DNA from: Novosphingobium sp. ERN07
Lineage (GTDB): Bacteria > Pseudomonadota > Alphaproteobacteria > Sphingomonadales > Sphingomonadaceae
DNA length: 64,000 nt
Assembly (NCBI RefSeq): GCF_012641335.1
Contig: NZ_JABAID010000003.1
Span: 248,001-312,000, forward strand
Reading direction: 5' to 3'
The notes under the pieces were generated by a model. That model made no database searches. It had not been told where the DNA came from and saw only the letters and a program-made list of their open reading frames with translations. Below are positions 24,391 to 33,130 of this stretch, in pieces. How positions within the stretch are numbered: the first letter of the stretch is position 1; each line of letters opens with the position of its first letter. Made by a program: the position numbers and the translations under genes.

Positions 24391-25953
24391 TCATTGCGCC
24401 ATCGGCTGGGGCACCTCGATAGCCGCCAAGTTGAGCAGGCGTTCGGCGGCTCCGGCGAGATCCAGAACGGTGCAGGCGTGGCCATCGTTCAGCCGGATGG
24501 TGGGACCGGGCAAGCCGGGTGGCGTTGTGCGCGGGCGATCCGCCGTGCCTGTTTCCGTCTTGCCCGCAACGTCTTGCAAGACCTTGCGATCGACCGAATG
24601 CAACGCATCGACGCGATAGCCCGCACGGCGCAAGCCTTGCGGATGGTCGCTCCGCGTGACGATAATGTATGGCCCATTGCGCGTGGCGACATCGCCCAGA
24701 ACATGCGTGAGGTCGAGCAACGGGACACAGTGCCCACGTGAGGTAAACAGGCCAATCATGCCGTTTTCCCCCGGCGGCATCGGCAGGATCGCCGTTTCGG
24801 CCAGAAGGATTTCCTCAACCATTTCCAGCGGCGTCGAAAAGCGCTGACCAGCGACCGAAAAGACAAGGAACGGCTTTTCGGCGGCTTGGGTGGCTACGCC
24901 ATCGCCAGCGGCGCGGCGCGCAGTGGCGGCGATGGTTGCCGTTTCAGGCTGGTTGCGGATCACACCAAGGTTTCGCAGGCCTTCATGAGCGGCGATTTTT
25001 TCCGCATCGAGCAGCAGGCAGGCGCCTTCCGCCGTGTCCAGCAGGCCACGTGCAAGGCCTGCGCCGGTTATGGCGTCCTGAAGCAACGGGGCGAAGCAGC
25101 GTGCGGCAAATCGCCCGATATCGTCCACGCTATCGATCAGCAGCGCGACAAGGCCGAAAGGCTCGGCCCACTCGGAAGGCGGAGATGCGGGCAATTGCGT
25201 GCGAACCACGATGCTGGCGCCGCTGCGCCGCGCGGCAGGGAGCGTGCCGTGGCCAAGCAGGCGGAAAGTATCGATCACGGGAATTTCTGCGCCCTTGTAT
25301 TCGCGTTGGGCGATCCACAGATCGGTTTCGGTGGGCGTGGGCAAAAGATCGGCGCGCGGCAGGCTGGCATCGACGCAACTGGCCGGTAGAGCAAGCCGCA
25401 GCCCGGCGATCGTGAAGACAAGGATAGGCTCATCGATCTGGCGTGCATCGTCCTTGCGAGCACTGCGACCGGTCGCGGTGACCATGCCGGGAAGCTCGGC
25501 TATCGCGGCCGGATCGAGCACCACGCCGTTGTGCGTTTCCACGCGGAAGGTGCGCGAAAACAGCCGACACTCCGTTTGTGTCCCGGTGTGGTTGAGGGGG
25601 CTGATTTCGCGCGTGGTAAGCGGCATGACGCCCACGATGCCATCAGCCTGAACGGCGAAGACATGCTGTTCGTGGCTCAGGATGACGATGATCGAAGGAT
25701 CTTGTGCCTGCACTGCGCCGCGTTCCGCCGCAGTGCCGTTCAGGGCGCAGGACAGGTCGATCACAGGGATCACCTCGCCGCGGAGTTCCAGTGCGCCAAG
25801 GACATCGGCCCGCGCTGCCGGGAAAGGTTCAAGCCGGGCGGGGCACGGCACCACTTCGCGGATCGCGCCCACGGGCAGCGCGGCACATAGCCCGGCAAGG
25901 CGGATCAGGCCGAACAGCATATCGTGCGTGCCGGGTTGCAGAACCGCCGTCAT
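24391..25953 (-). CDS. protein with three tandem CheW-like domains
   Basis: Chemotaxis coupling protein of 520 residues built from three CheW-like domains, roughly residues 10-155, 175-325 and 365-510. Each has the recurring core of a hydrophobic strand, a P-V-I/L-D-L/T turn (VIPVIDLS, EIPVIDTF, CVPLLDLT) and a VD/ID strand near its end. Ordinary CheW has one domain of about 150 residues. It starts five bases after the stop of the PAS chemoreceptor; the ATG at 25953 is preferred over the TTG at 25956. It presumably bridges that receptor and a CheA kinase encoded elsewhere, maybe linking several partners. Confidence 0.78.
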   Translation of the reverse strand: MTAVLQPGTHDMLFGLIRLAGLCAALPVGAIREVVPCPARLEPFPAARADVLGALELRGEVIPVIDLSCALNGTAAERGAVQAQDPSIIVILSHEQHVFAVQADGIVGVMPLTTREISPLNHTGTQTECRLFSRTFRVETHNGVVLDPAAIAELPGMVTATGRSARKDDARQIDEPILVFTIAGLRLALPASCVDASLPRADLLPTPTETDLWIAQREYKGAEIPVIDTFRLLGHGTLPAARRSGASIVVRTQLPASPPSEWAEPFGLVALLIDSVDDIGRFAARCFAPLLQDAITGAGLARGLLDTAEGACLLLDAEKIAAHEGLRNLGVIRNQPETATIAATARRAAGDGVATQAAEKPFLVFSVAGQRFSTPLEMVEEILLAETAILPMPPGENGMIGLFTSRGHCVPLLDLTHVLGDVATRNGPYIIVTRSDHPQGLRRAGYRVDALHSVDRKVLQDVAGKTETGTADRPRTTPPGLPGPTIRLNDGHACTVLDLAGAAERLLNLAAIEVPQPMAQ

Positions 25954-25958
25954 CAAGG

Positions 25959-28049
25959 TCAGCTTGCGATGTTGGTGGCTGCAGAAAGCCGGGCGATCTG
26001 ACCTGCGACGCTATCGGTCAATTGTGCCTGATTGGATGCGAGCCGCGTAATCGCCTCGATGGCCTGGTTCGTCTGCTGCACGCTCGATACGATGTCGGAG
26101 AAGGCGCTGCGTGCCATGCGTGAACGGTCGGTTCCTTCGCCAACTTGTGCGTTGGACTCATCGATCAGGCGCGAAATATCACGCGCAGCAGTGGAACTGC
26201 GCTCTGCCAGCTTGCGCACTTCGCCCGCGACAACCGAGAAGCCCACTCCGTGTTCGCCGGCGCGTGCCGCTTCGATCTCGGCATTAAAGGCGAGCAGGTT
26301 GGTTTGACCGGCGATCTCGCTGATGATGCGCACGATTTCCGAAATGGAGGCTGCCGATCTCTGGATCAGTTCGATGGATTCGATGGCCGAGCCAAGTGTT
26401 TCTTCACCCTGCTCGGCGTTGACGCGGGTTTGCAGCGACAGCGAAAGCGCCTGTTCGGTCGATCCGGTGATTTCGGAAATCGAGTTGCACAATTGTGTCG
26501 AGAGCTGGTTCATCTCACGTGCGCGTTCAGTGATTGCCGTCTCCATCTGCACCTGTTCTGTGATGTCGAAGGCATACTTCACGATCCGCACAGGATTGCC
26601 GAGAAGATCGAAGATCGGATTGTAGGTGGCCTGAATCCAGATATCGCGATCGTACTTGCCCACGCGATGAAACCGGCCCGAATGGAACCGACCGGCATTC
26701 AGCGTGATCCAGAAATCGCGATATTCGGAACTGCGGATGTAATCGGGTGAACAGAACATCGAATGATGCTGGCCGACGATTTCGCGCAACGAATAGCCGA
26801 CCGTACGCAGGAAATTTTCGTTCGCGCTGATCACTTTGCCGTCGAGATCGAATTCGATCGTGGCAAGGCTGCGGCCGATAGCATCGATTTTGGCCGAAAA
26901 CTCGTTGCTGCGCAGCTTTTCCTCGGTCACATCCGAAGCGAACTTCACCACTTTAACCGGTTTGCCGCTGGTATCGAAAATGGGGTTATAGGACGCCTGA
27001 ATCCACACCTCCCGGCCGTCCTTGCGCACGCGCTTGTATTCGCCTGTATCGAATTCCCCCCGGCCCAGCTTGTCCCAAAATGCCCGATACTCTTCACCTT
27101 GGGTGGCGGCTACATCGCAGAAAATGCGATGGTGCCGCCCCCGGATTTCCTCGATGTGGTATCCCATCAGGTTGAGGAAGTTGGCATTGGCATCCAGCAC
27201 ATTGCCTTGCAGATCGAATTCGATCAGGGCTTGCGCGCGTTCAATCGCGCGGACTTTGCCTTCGAACTCGGCATCGCGACGGCGCTGATCGGTGATGTCA
27301 TGCGCGTATTGCACGATCCGACGCGGCTTTCCGTCCAGGTTGAGGATCGCAGCATAAGACGCATGAATCCACACGTCCGCGCCGGAAAGGCTGCGGCGTT
27401 TGAATACCCCGGAAATGGCCTCACCCTTGATCAGGCGGTCCCAGAACACCGCATATTCCTCAGTCTGGGCAAAAGCCGGATCGCACAAGTCGCGATGGGT
27501 GAAATTGCATTCCTGACCCGGTTCAAAGCCTTTCATCGCACGGAACAGATCGTTGGCGGCGGTGATCTTTCCCGACAGGTCGAATTCCACCATCGCTTGC
27601 GCGTTCTCGATCGCCGCGAGTTTCCCGGCAGCGGCCAGTGCTGCAAGGCGCTGATCAGTGACGTCCATCGCAATTTTCACGATGCGTACGGTGGCCCCGC
27701 TTTCGTCCTTTACGGGGTTGTAGCTCGCCTGCAGCCAAACCTGGCTACCATCCTTGCGCCGACGGCAGAATTCGCCCTGCTGCACTTCGCCATCGGCAAG
27801 GTTCTTCCACAGTGTGCGATAGGACGCAGAGGCTGCGTATTGCTTGTCGCACAATTCGCTGTGATGCTGCCCAACGATTTCATCGACGGCATACCCCATC
27901 AGATCGAGGAAGCGGGTATTGGCACGCAGAATGGTGGCCGCGGGGTCGAACTCGATCATTGCAAAGGCGTGGTCGATCGCCTGGAGTGTCCGTCTGTCGT
28001 CTGTGTCTCCGGCAATGGCCGCAGCAACATCCACCTTTTCGATTTTCAT
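25959..28049 (-). CDS. soluble chemoreceptor with four PAS domains
   Basis: Methyl-accepting chemotaxis protein of 696 residues without membrane segments. Four PAS/PAC repeats of about 122 residues occupy roughly residues 20-130, 143-253, 265-375 and 387-497; they share motifs such as FLxLMGY, GxHHxxFC and [11 protein letters not shown]. The signalling part follows (about 510-696) with the highly conserved hairpin [21 protein letters not shown]. The signalling domain is short. The ATG at 28049 has AGAAGG upstream. Together with the triple-CheW protein it forms a two-gene unit. PAS domains of this type often bind flavin, haem or small molecules; ligand unknown, aerotaxis or energy taxis possible. 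Confidence 0.87.
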   Translation of the reverse strand: MKIEKVDVAAAIAGDTDDRRTLQAIDHAFAMIEFDPAATILRANTRFLDLMGYAVDEIVGQHHSELCDKQYAASASYRTLWKNLADGEVQQGEFCRRRKDGSQVWLQASYNPVKDESGATVRIVKIAMDVTDQRLAALAAAGKLAAIENAQAMVEFDLSGKITAANDLFRAMKGFEPGQECNFTHRDLCDPAFAQTEEYAVFWDRLIKGEAISGVFKRRSLSGADVWIHASYAAILNLDGKPRRIVQYAHDITDQRRRDAEFEGKVRAIERAQALIEFDLQGNVLDANANFLNLMGYHIEEIRGRHHRIFCDVAATQGEEYRAFWDKLGRGEFDTGEYKRVRKDGREVWIQASYNPIFDTSGKPVKVVKFASDVTEEKLRSNEFSAKIDAIGRSLATIEFDLDGKVISANENFLRTVGYSLREIVGQHHSMFCSPDYIRSSEYRDFWITLNAGRFHSGRFHRVGKYDRDIWIQATYNPIFDLLGNPVRIVKYAFDITEQVQMETAITERAREMNQLSTQLCNSISEITGSTEQALSLSLQTRVNAEQGEETLGSAIESIELIQRSAASISEIVRIISEIAGQTNLLAFNAEIEAARAGEHGVGFSVVAGEVRKLAERSSTAARDISRLIDESNAQVGEGTDRSRMARSAFSDIVSSVQQTNQAIEAITRLASNQAQLTDSVAGQIARLSAATNIAS

Positions 28050-28201
28050 CCCGATCAACCTTCTGCAGCGCTGAACTATGGTTGACGCATCGGCTCGCGC
28101 CGTGCGGCGCAACCCGTGCAGGCAGCGGTTAACATTGCCCCGGTTTGAAATTCGCGCCATTGCGCTCAGGGCGATTGCTTAGGCTGAGAAAAGGGTTCGC
28201 A

Positions 28202-29974
28202 ATGAAGGCGCTTTTTCAGACCGCACTTCTGGCGGGGATGCTGCCGGGCGCTGTGATTGCAGCCCCGGTCGGCTCAGCCGCCGATGTGGCGCGGACAGCC
28301 GACGCCCGGTTCGAAGCGGTGTGGAAGGCCGAATACGAATGGCGCGAGGCGCAGCAGGGTCCGTTCGAGGATGTAACGGGCAAGGGTGCCAAAAGTTTGC
28401 CCGATCTTTCCGATGCGGCGCAGGCCGCAAGGCTGGCAAAGTGGGATGCCGTGCTGCGCGATCTGGCGGCCATCCCGGTTGATCGGCTATCGCCCGCGCG
28501 GCGGGTGGATTACGCGGTCTATAAGGGGCAGGTGGAAGCGCTGCGCAACGCGCAGTTCTATCGCGAATATGAAATGCCGTTCAATTCGGACAGCAGCTTC
28601 TGGGGCGAATTGATCGACCAGGCGCGCAGGCCGTTCAAGGACGAGAAGGCAGCGCGCATCTATCTGAAGTTGATGGGTGAACTGCCGCGCTATTACGATC
28701 AGCAGATTGCCCAGATGCGCGCCGGGCTGAAGCGCGGGTTCACCGTGCCGCGCGTGACCATGAAAGGCCGCGAAGTGGCGGTGGCGCAAGTGGCCGGGGC
28801 CAAGGACGCGGAAAGTTCAACCTTCTGGCAGCCCTTTGCCAAACTGCCTGCGTCGATTCCGGCAGCGGTGCAGGATGACCTGCGCAAGGAAGCGCGCGCA
28901 GCCATCGCGGGTGGGGTGACCCCGGCGCACCAGCGGTTGCTGGCGTTCCTGCAGAAGGAATACTTCACCAAAGCGCGCACCGGTATCGCGGCATCCGACT
29001 TGCCCGATGGCGGCGCCTATTACCAATCGAAGATCCGCGAATATGTGACGCTGGATCGCACGCCAGAGCAGATCCACCAGATCGGCCTTGCGGAAATGGC
29101 GCGTATCCGTGGCGAGATGGCAGACGTGATGCGCGAGGTGAAGTTCGAGGGCGATCTGAATGCCTTCCTGACACATCTGCGCACCGACCCACAGTTCTAC
29201 CCGAAAAAGCCGGAGGAACTGCTCTATCGCGCGGCATGGATCGCCAAGCAGTTCGACGGAAAGGCCTCGCAATATTTCGGCCATCTGCCGCGCAGCCGCT
29301 TTGCGATAAAGCCGGTGCCCGATGACATCGCGCCGTTCTATACCAGCGGGCGCGGGGGGACGGGCGTCTATCTGGTCAACACCTATGACCTGCCATCGCG
29401 CCCGTTCTATGCACAAGTGGCGCTGACCCTGCACGAAAGCGCGCCGGGCCATGCCTTTCAGATGCCGCTGGCGGCAGAGAACAAGGATCTGCCCAAGTTC
29501 CGCCGTGACACCTATCTGTCCGCCTATGGTGAGGGCTGGGCGCTCTATTGCGAGACGCTGGGCGTGGAAATGGGCATGTACGAAACGCCCTATGACCGCT
29601 TCGGGATGCTCAGCTATCAGGCGTGGCGCGCATCGCGGCTGGTGGTCGACACTGGCATCCACGCCAAGGGCTGGACCCGCGAACAGGCCCAGGCCTATTT
29701 CCGCGAGAATACCGCGCTGTCTGACCACGAGATCGAGACGGAAGTGGACCGCTATATCTCATGGCCGGGGCAGGCGCTGTCATACTACATGGGGCAGCTT
29801 GCCATCCTTGAAGCACGGCGCAAGGCAGAGGCGGCGCTGGGCAGCAAGTTCGATATTCGCGCGTTCCACGATGCCGTGCTGGCGCTGGGCGGCGTGCCGC
29901 TGCCGGTGATCGACCAGCGCGTGGATCAGTTGATCGCGGACGGCGGCAAGGGGCCTTATCCGGGCGAGGAGTGA
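28202..29974 (+). CDS. exported DUF885 metallohydrolase
   Basis: Protein of 590 residues of the DUF885 family with a signal peptide (MKALFQTALLAGMLPGAVIA). The likely zinc site is HESAPGHAFQ, with the downstream EGWALYCETLG helix supplying a further ligand, an arrangement like gluzincin peptidases. The ATG at 28202 is preceded by AAAAGGG. It stands alone, divergent from the PAS receptor by 152 bases and ending seven bases before the convergent GMC gene. Reaction unknown; peptidase activity is the family expectation. Confidence 0.85.
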   Translation: MKALFQTALLAGMLPGAVIAAPVGSAADVARTADARFEAVWKAEYEWREAQQGPFEDVTGKGAKSLPDLSDAAQAARLAKWDAVLRDLAAIPVDRLSPARRVDYAVYKGQVEALRNAQFYREYEMPFNSDSSFWGELIDQARRPFKDEKAARIYLKLMGELPRYYDQQIAQMRAGLKRGFTVPRVTMKGREVAVAQVAGAKDAESSTFWQPFAKLPASIPAAVQDDLRKEARAAIAGGVTPAHQRLLAFLQKEYFTKARTGIAASDLPDGGAYYQSKIREYVTLDRTPEQIHQIGLAEMARIRGEMADVMREVKFEGDLNAFLTHLRTDPQFYPKKPEELLYRAAWIAKQFDGKASQYFGHLPRSRFAIKPVPDDIAPFYTSGRGGTGVYLVNTYDLPSRPFYAQVALTLHESAPGHAFQMPLAAENKDLPKFRRDTYLSAYGEGWALYCETLGVEMGMYETPYDRFGMLSYQAWRASRLVVDTGIHAKGWTREQAQAYFRENTALSDHEIETEVDRYISWPGQALSYYMGQLAILEARRKAEAALGSKFDIRAFHDAVLALGGVPLPVIDQRVDQLIADGGKGPYPGEE

Positions 29975-29981
29975 TTAACGC

Positions 29982-31601
29982 TTAGCGCACATCCTCAAGG
30001 ATCAGCTCTGCCGCGCGTTCGGCAACTGCCATTGCGGGGCCATTGGTGTTGCCTGAAACCGGCGTCGGCATGATCGAGCAATCGACCACGCGCAAGCTGC
30101 CCACACCATGCACGCGCGCGCGCGCATCGGTGACCGATGTAGCCCGATCGGTGCCCATTGAACAGGTGCCAGTGCCGTGCAGGCCAACTTCGACCATCTT
30201 GGCGAGTTCGGCGGTGATGGCCTCTTCGTCCTGCACGTCTGGTCCGGGCATTCGTTCGGTGCCGATGAAGGCTTTCAGCGGGTCCGAAGCGGCAATCGCG
30301 CGGAACAGGCGGAAGAGTTCGAGGCTCTTGGCCTTGTCATAGGGATCGGCCCAGATTGCCGGATCGACCACGGGCGCATCGCGGAAATCGGGCGAGGTCA
30401 GCCGGATGCTGCCCCGGCTGCGCGGGCGCAGGTGATAGCCTGAGAAGGTGAGGCCGGGATTGGGCGTCAGCGGACTGCCGGGCCGCGCGGCCATTTCGTT
30501 CACCGTGCGCATGGCAAAAGGCGCGGCGGCAACTTGCAGATCGGGCCAATCGGCATCCACGCCTTCGCTGGCGATCAGCCCCGTCAGCGGCATACCCACG
30601 CGGGCGAGGTGGCCGGTTCCGGTCAGGAAATACTGGATGGCATTGCGATAGAGCCGCCAGCCAAAGAATTCCCGATTGGTGCCGGGATGGTTGGCCAGAT
30701 CGAACGAGACGCCGAACTTGGTATGATCGGCCAGTTGTCGCCCCACCATCGGCAGATCGCTGATCACCGGAAGCCCTAGCGCTTGCAAATCCGCACCCGC
30801 GCCGATGCCCGAAAGCTGGAGGAGTTGGGGCGAGCCATAGACGCCCGCAGAAACGATCACTTCGGCTGCGGCGGTGTGGATGCGCTCCTCACCGTGTGCC
30901 TCGGTCAACACGCCCGTTGCGCGGCCATTTTCGATCAGCACGCGCTTTACAGCCGTATGGGTGGCGATGGTCAGATTGCTGCGCGAAAGGATCGGCATGA
31001 CGAAGGCCTTGTAGGCGCTTTCGCGCACGCCCTTGCGATCCACGGTATACTGGCTGCGCCCCACACCGTGCGTATTGGGCGTGGTGATATCGTCCAGCCA
31101 CGGCATCCCTTGCGTGCCAAAGCCAGCGGCCAGCGCATCGAACACCGGCGATTCATAAGTCGACGCCGTTACCTGCAATTCGCCATCGCGCCCGCGCCCC
31201 GGATGCGCGCCGGGTTCGCGATAGCTTTCGAACCTGGCATAGCAGCGGGCGATTTCATCCCAGCCCCAGCCCGGCAGGCCGCGCTGCGTCCAGCCATCGA
31301 AATCCTTGGGCATTCCCGGCAGATACCAGGTGCCGTTGATGGCCGATGATCCTCCCAGCCCGCGCCCATAAGTATGGATGCCGGGGCGCATTCCCGGCCG
31401 CGCTTCCATCGGGAAGACGCGGAAGAATTCGGGGTTGCCCATGATCTTTACAAACCCGCCCGCCATCTTGATGAACGGGTGCTGGTTATCGCCCCCATCC
31501 TCGATCAGCAGAACGCGGTTGCGCGGATCGGCGGTGAGCCGGTTGGCCAGAACGCACCCGGCGGAACCTGCGCCCACGATGATATAATCGAATTCCGCCA
31601 T
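29982..31601 (-). CDS. GMC-family FAD oxidoreductase, candidate sugar 3-oxidase
   Basis: Glucose-methanol-choline oxidoreductase of 539 residues. The FAD motif GAGSAGCVLANRL is at the N terminus, YGRGLGGSSAINGT is the GMC signature, and the catalytic histidine is likely in GLHGTGTCSMG; SGNTNGPAMAVAERAA closes the family pattern. Overall it looks more like choline/alcohol dehydrogenases than like pyranose oxidases. It is divergent from the C-glycoside deglycosidase-like genes with palindromes between. Known C-glycoside pathways first oxidise the sugar at C3, in some bacteria by a GMC flavoenzyme (CarA), so it is a candidate for that step; another alcohol substrate is equally possible on sequence. 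Confidence 0.85.
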   Translation of the reverse strand: MAEFDYIIVGAGSAGCVLANRLTADPRNRVLLIEDGGDNQHPFIKMAGGFVKIMGNPEFFRVFPMEARPGMRPGIHTYGRGLGGSSAINGTWYLPGMPKDFDGWTQRGLPGWGWDEIARCYARFESYREPGAHPGRGRDGELQVTASTYESPVFDALAAGFGTQGMPWLDDITTPNTHGVGRSQYTVDRKGVRESAYKAFVMPILSRSNLTIATHTAVKRVLIENGRATGVLTEAHGEERIHTAAAEVIVSAGVYGSPQLLQLSGIGAGADLQALGLPVISDLPMVGRQLADHTKFGVSFDLANHPGTNREFFGWRLYRNAIQYFLTGTGHLARVGMPLTGLIASEGVDADWPDLQVAAAPFAMRTVNEMAARPGSPLTPNPGLTFSGYHLRPRSRGSIRLTSPDFRDAPVVDPAIWADPYDKAKSLELFRLFRAIAASDPLKAFIGTERMPGPDVQDEEAITAELAKMVEVGLHGTGTCSMGTDRATSVTDARARVHGVGSLRVVDCSIMPTPVSGNTNGPAMAVAERAAELILEDVR

Positions 31602-31627
31602 GACCCCTTGGCACCTGTCCCGAAATT

Positions 31628-31651
31628 AAAATAGAACTAGAGTTCGTTTTT
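31628..31651. promoter_or_regulatory. palindrome A, GMC promoter side
   Basis: AAAA-TA-GAACT-AG-AGTTC-GT-TTTT: perfect five-base core arms around two bases, with outer AAAA/TTTT also complementary. It is 26 bases upstream of the GMC start and contains GAA-N6-TTC, as does palindrome B. Likely operator. Confidence 0.6.
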
Positions 31652-31686
31652 TATCTGCCGGGCGCTTGACCGCGTGTCAACCCACG

Positions 31687-31706
31687 ATTAGAAAACATAT
31701 TCTAAT
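31687..31706. promoter_or_regulatory. palindrome B, deglycosidase promoter side
   Basis: ATTAGAA-N6-TTCTAAT, perfect seven-base arms, 21 bases upstream of the beta-subunit-like gene. It shares the GAA-N6-TTC core and spacing with palindrome A on the other side of the same divergent region. Likely operator for the deglycosidase unit. Confidence 0.62.
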
Positions 31707-31727
31707 TGCAAAAGCGGGAGAGCAACG

Positions 31728-32111
31728 GTGCTGCCAGTCGAACGGGTTATCGGAGAAGAGGGGCTTGCCGCCACCAGCGGCGGGCTGAAACTGGCCATGC
31801 GCCTGCCGTGGTATCGCTCGCTGCCGTTCTCGGTGGTCGAGGTCGGATCGCTGGAGATTGACGGGAAAGCTGTGGATTTGTCGGACGCGCGCATCGAATA
31901 CGATGGGGCGCAATGGCCGCTTTCCGAAAATGGCGAGAAGGTCGACACCTTCTGGTTCATTCGCGATTCGGCATTCCTGATCCTGCCTGCGCAGACCGCC
32001 GATGTTGGCAGCGACCATGAAGTGTCGCTCAACCTCTTCGTCAGCCCGCCCTACATTCCCGGCATGAAGCGGACCAATCCGCAGATGTCCACGCTCACTG
32101 TCGCTGCCTGA
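31728..32111 (+). CDS. C-glycoside deglycosidase beta-subunit-like protein (DUF6379)
   Basis: Small protein of 127 residues resembling the DUF6379/CGDB family, the beta subunit of C-glycoside deglycosidases (DfgB, CarB). Recognisable pieces are the LAMRLPWYRSLPFSVVEV strand pair, an IDG turn, the central TFWFIRDSAFLIL and the final SPPYIPGM. The beta subunit caps the active site of a TIM-barrel alpha subunit; the next gene, 15 bases on, encodes such a barrel. It starts at GTG with GGGAGAG upstream. Together they would break the C-C bond of a 3-keto-C-glycoside, releasing the aglycone. The assignment comes from recalled family patterns, not an alignment. Confidence 0.75.
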   Translation: MLPVERVIGEEGLAATSGGLKLAMRLPWYRSLPFSVVEVGSLEIDGKAVDLSDARIEYDGAQWPLSENGEKVDTFWFIRDSAFLILPAQTADVGSDHEVSLNLFVSPPYIPGMKRTNPQMSTLTVAA

Positions 32112-32126
32112 GAGAGGATCACCACG

Positions 32127-33125
32127 ATGGCCACTACCTCAACCGGCCCGCAGGTCGGCGTTACGCTGTATTCTTTCACCAACGAATGGCTGACCCGCCA
32201 GTTCGAAGTCGATACCCTGCTGGCCGAAGTCGCCAAGCGCGGGCTTGGCCCGAACATCGAGATCATCGGCTTCCAGCAGTTCAAGGAATTCCCCGACGTT
32301 TCGGATGCCTATGCCGAAAAGTTCAAGGAAATGATCGCGGAAACCGGCCTGAACCCGGTGTCCTGCGCGATCAATTCGGACCGCTTCCTCAAGCCCGGCC
32401 AGCAGCCGATCGACGATGCCGCGCTGGTGGAATACCACAAGCGCCAGTTGCGCTCGGCCAAGAAGATGGGCTTCAGCCTCGTGCGTTATCAGTTCGCGCT
32501 GCCAGTGCATCTCCTGCCCGAAATCGCGCCCTATGCAGAGGAACTGGACATCCGCATGGGTGTGGAAGTCCACGCGCCGATGTGGGCGGGCCACCCTGCC
32601 GTGCAGGCCTATGGCGAGATGTACGACAAGCTGAACACGCCCTATCTTGGCTGGATTCCCGATTTCGGCGGCACCGCAAGCCGCATCCCTGAATCCATGC
32701 TCGATGCGGCGCGGGCAAAGGGTGCTTCGGAAGACCTGCTCGACAAGCTGAAAGAGGTCTGGCTGGAAGATGGCATGAGCCATGAAAAGGCCGGGCGCCT
32801 GCGTGAATGGGGCATGGCCCACGGCCACGCGCCGCTGCACATTCAGGCCGCGTGCCTCGCATTCTTCATTCTGTCCAACCACGATCCCAAAAGCTGGGCC
32901 GCGCTGGTGGATCGCACCATCCACATCCACGGCAAGTTCTATGGCGTGAGCGAGGATCTGGTCGAAGAAGCCATCGATTACGACACGATCCTGCCGCTGT
33001 TCAAGGACGGTGGCTTCACCGGCACGATGGTTTCCGAATGGGAAGGCCACGCCTATGACATGCGCGATGCCTTCGAACAGGTCCGCCGCCATCAGGCGAT
33101 GGCCCGCCGCATCTGGGGGGCCTGA
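32127..33125 (+). CDS. C-glycoside deglycosidase alpha-subunit-like TIM barrel
   Basis: Sugar phosphate isomerase/epimerase-like TIM barrel of 332 residues, the size of the alpha subunits DfgA/CarC. Candidate metal ligands are Glu147 (GVEVHAPM), Asp179 (WIPDFGG), His268 (IHIHGKFYG) and Glu304 (VSEWEGH), with His149 placed to act as catalytic base. The N terminus VGVTLYSFTNEW is typical of this branch. It has AGAGGA before the ATG and lies 15 bases after the beta-like gene; the pair order and tight spacing match known deglycosidase operons. Without the beta subunit the barrel would be called a generic isomerase. Confidence 0.78.
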   Translation: MATTSTGPQVGVTLYSFTNEWLTRQFEVDTLLAEVAKRGLGPNIEIIGFQQFKEFPDVSDAYAEKFKEMIAETGLNPVSCAINSDRFLKPGQQPIDDAALVEYHKRQLRSAKKMGFSLVRYQFALPVHLLPEIAPYAEELDIRMGVEVHAPMWAGHPAVQAYGEMYDKLNTPYLGWIPDFGGTASRIPESMLDAARAKGASEDLLDKLKEVWLEDGMSHEKAGRLREWGMAHGHAPLHIQAACLAFFILSNHDPKSWAALVDRTIHIHGKFYGVSEDLVEEAIDYDTILPLFKDGGFTGTMVSEWEGHAYDMRDAFEQVRRHQAMARRIWGA

Positions 33126-33130
33126 TCGCG

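Noticed and set aside
26763..28085. Open frame of 440 codons on the plus strand opposite the PAS chemoreceptor
   Set aside because: Shadow of the repeated PAS coding sequence; its own repeats mirror the PAS repeats and it has no independent motif or ribosome site.
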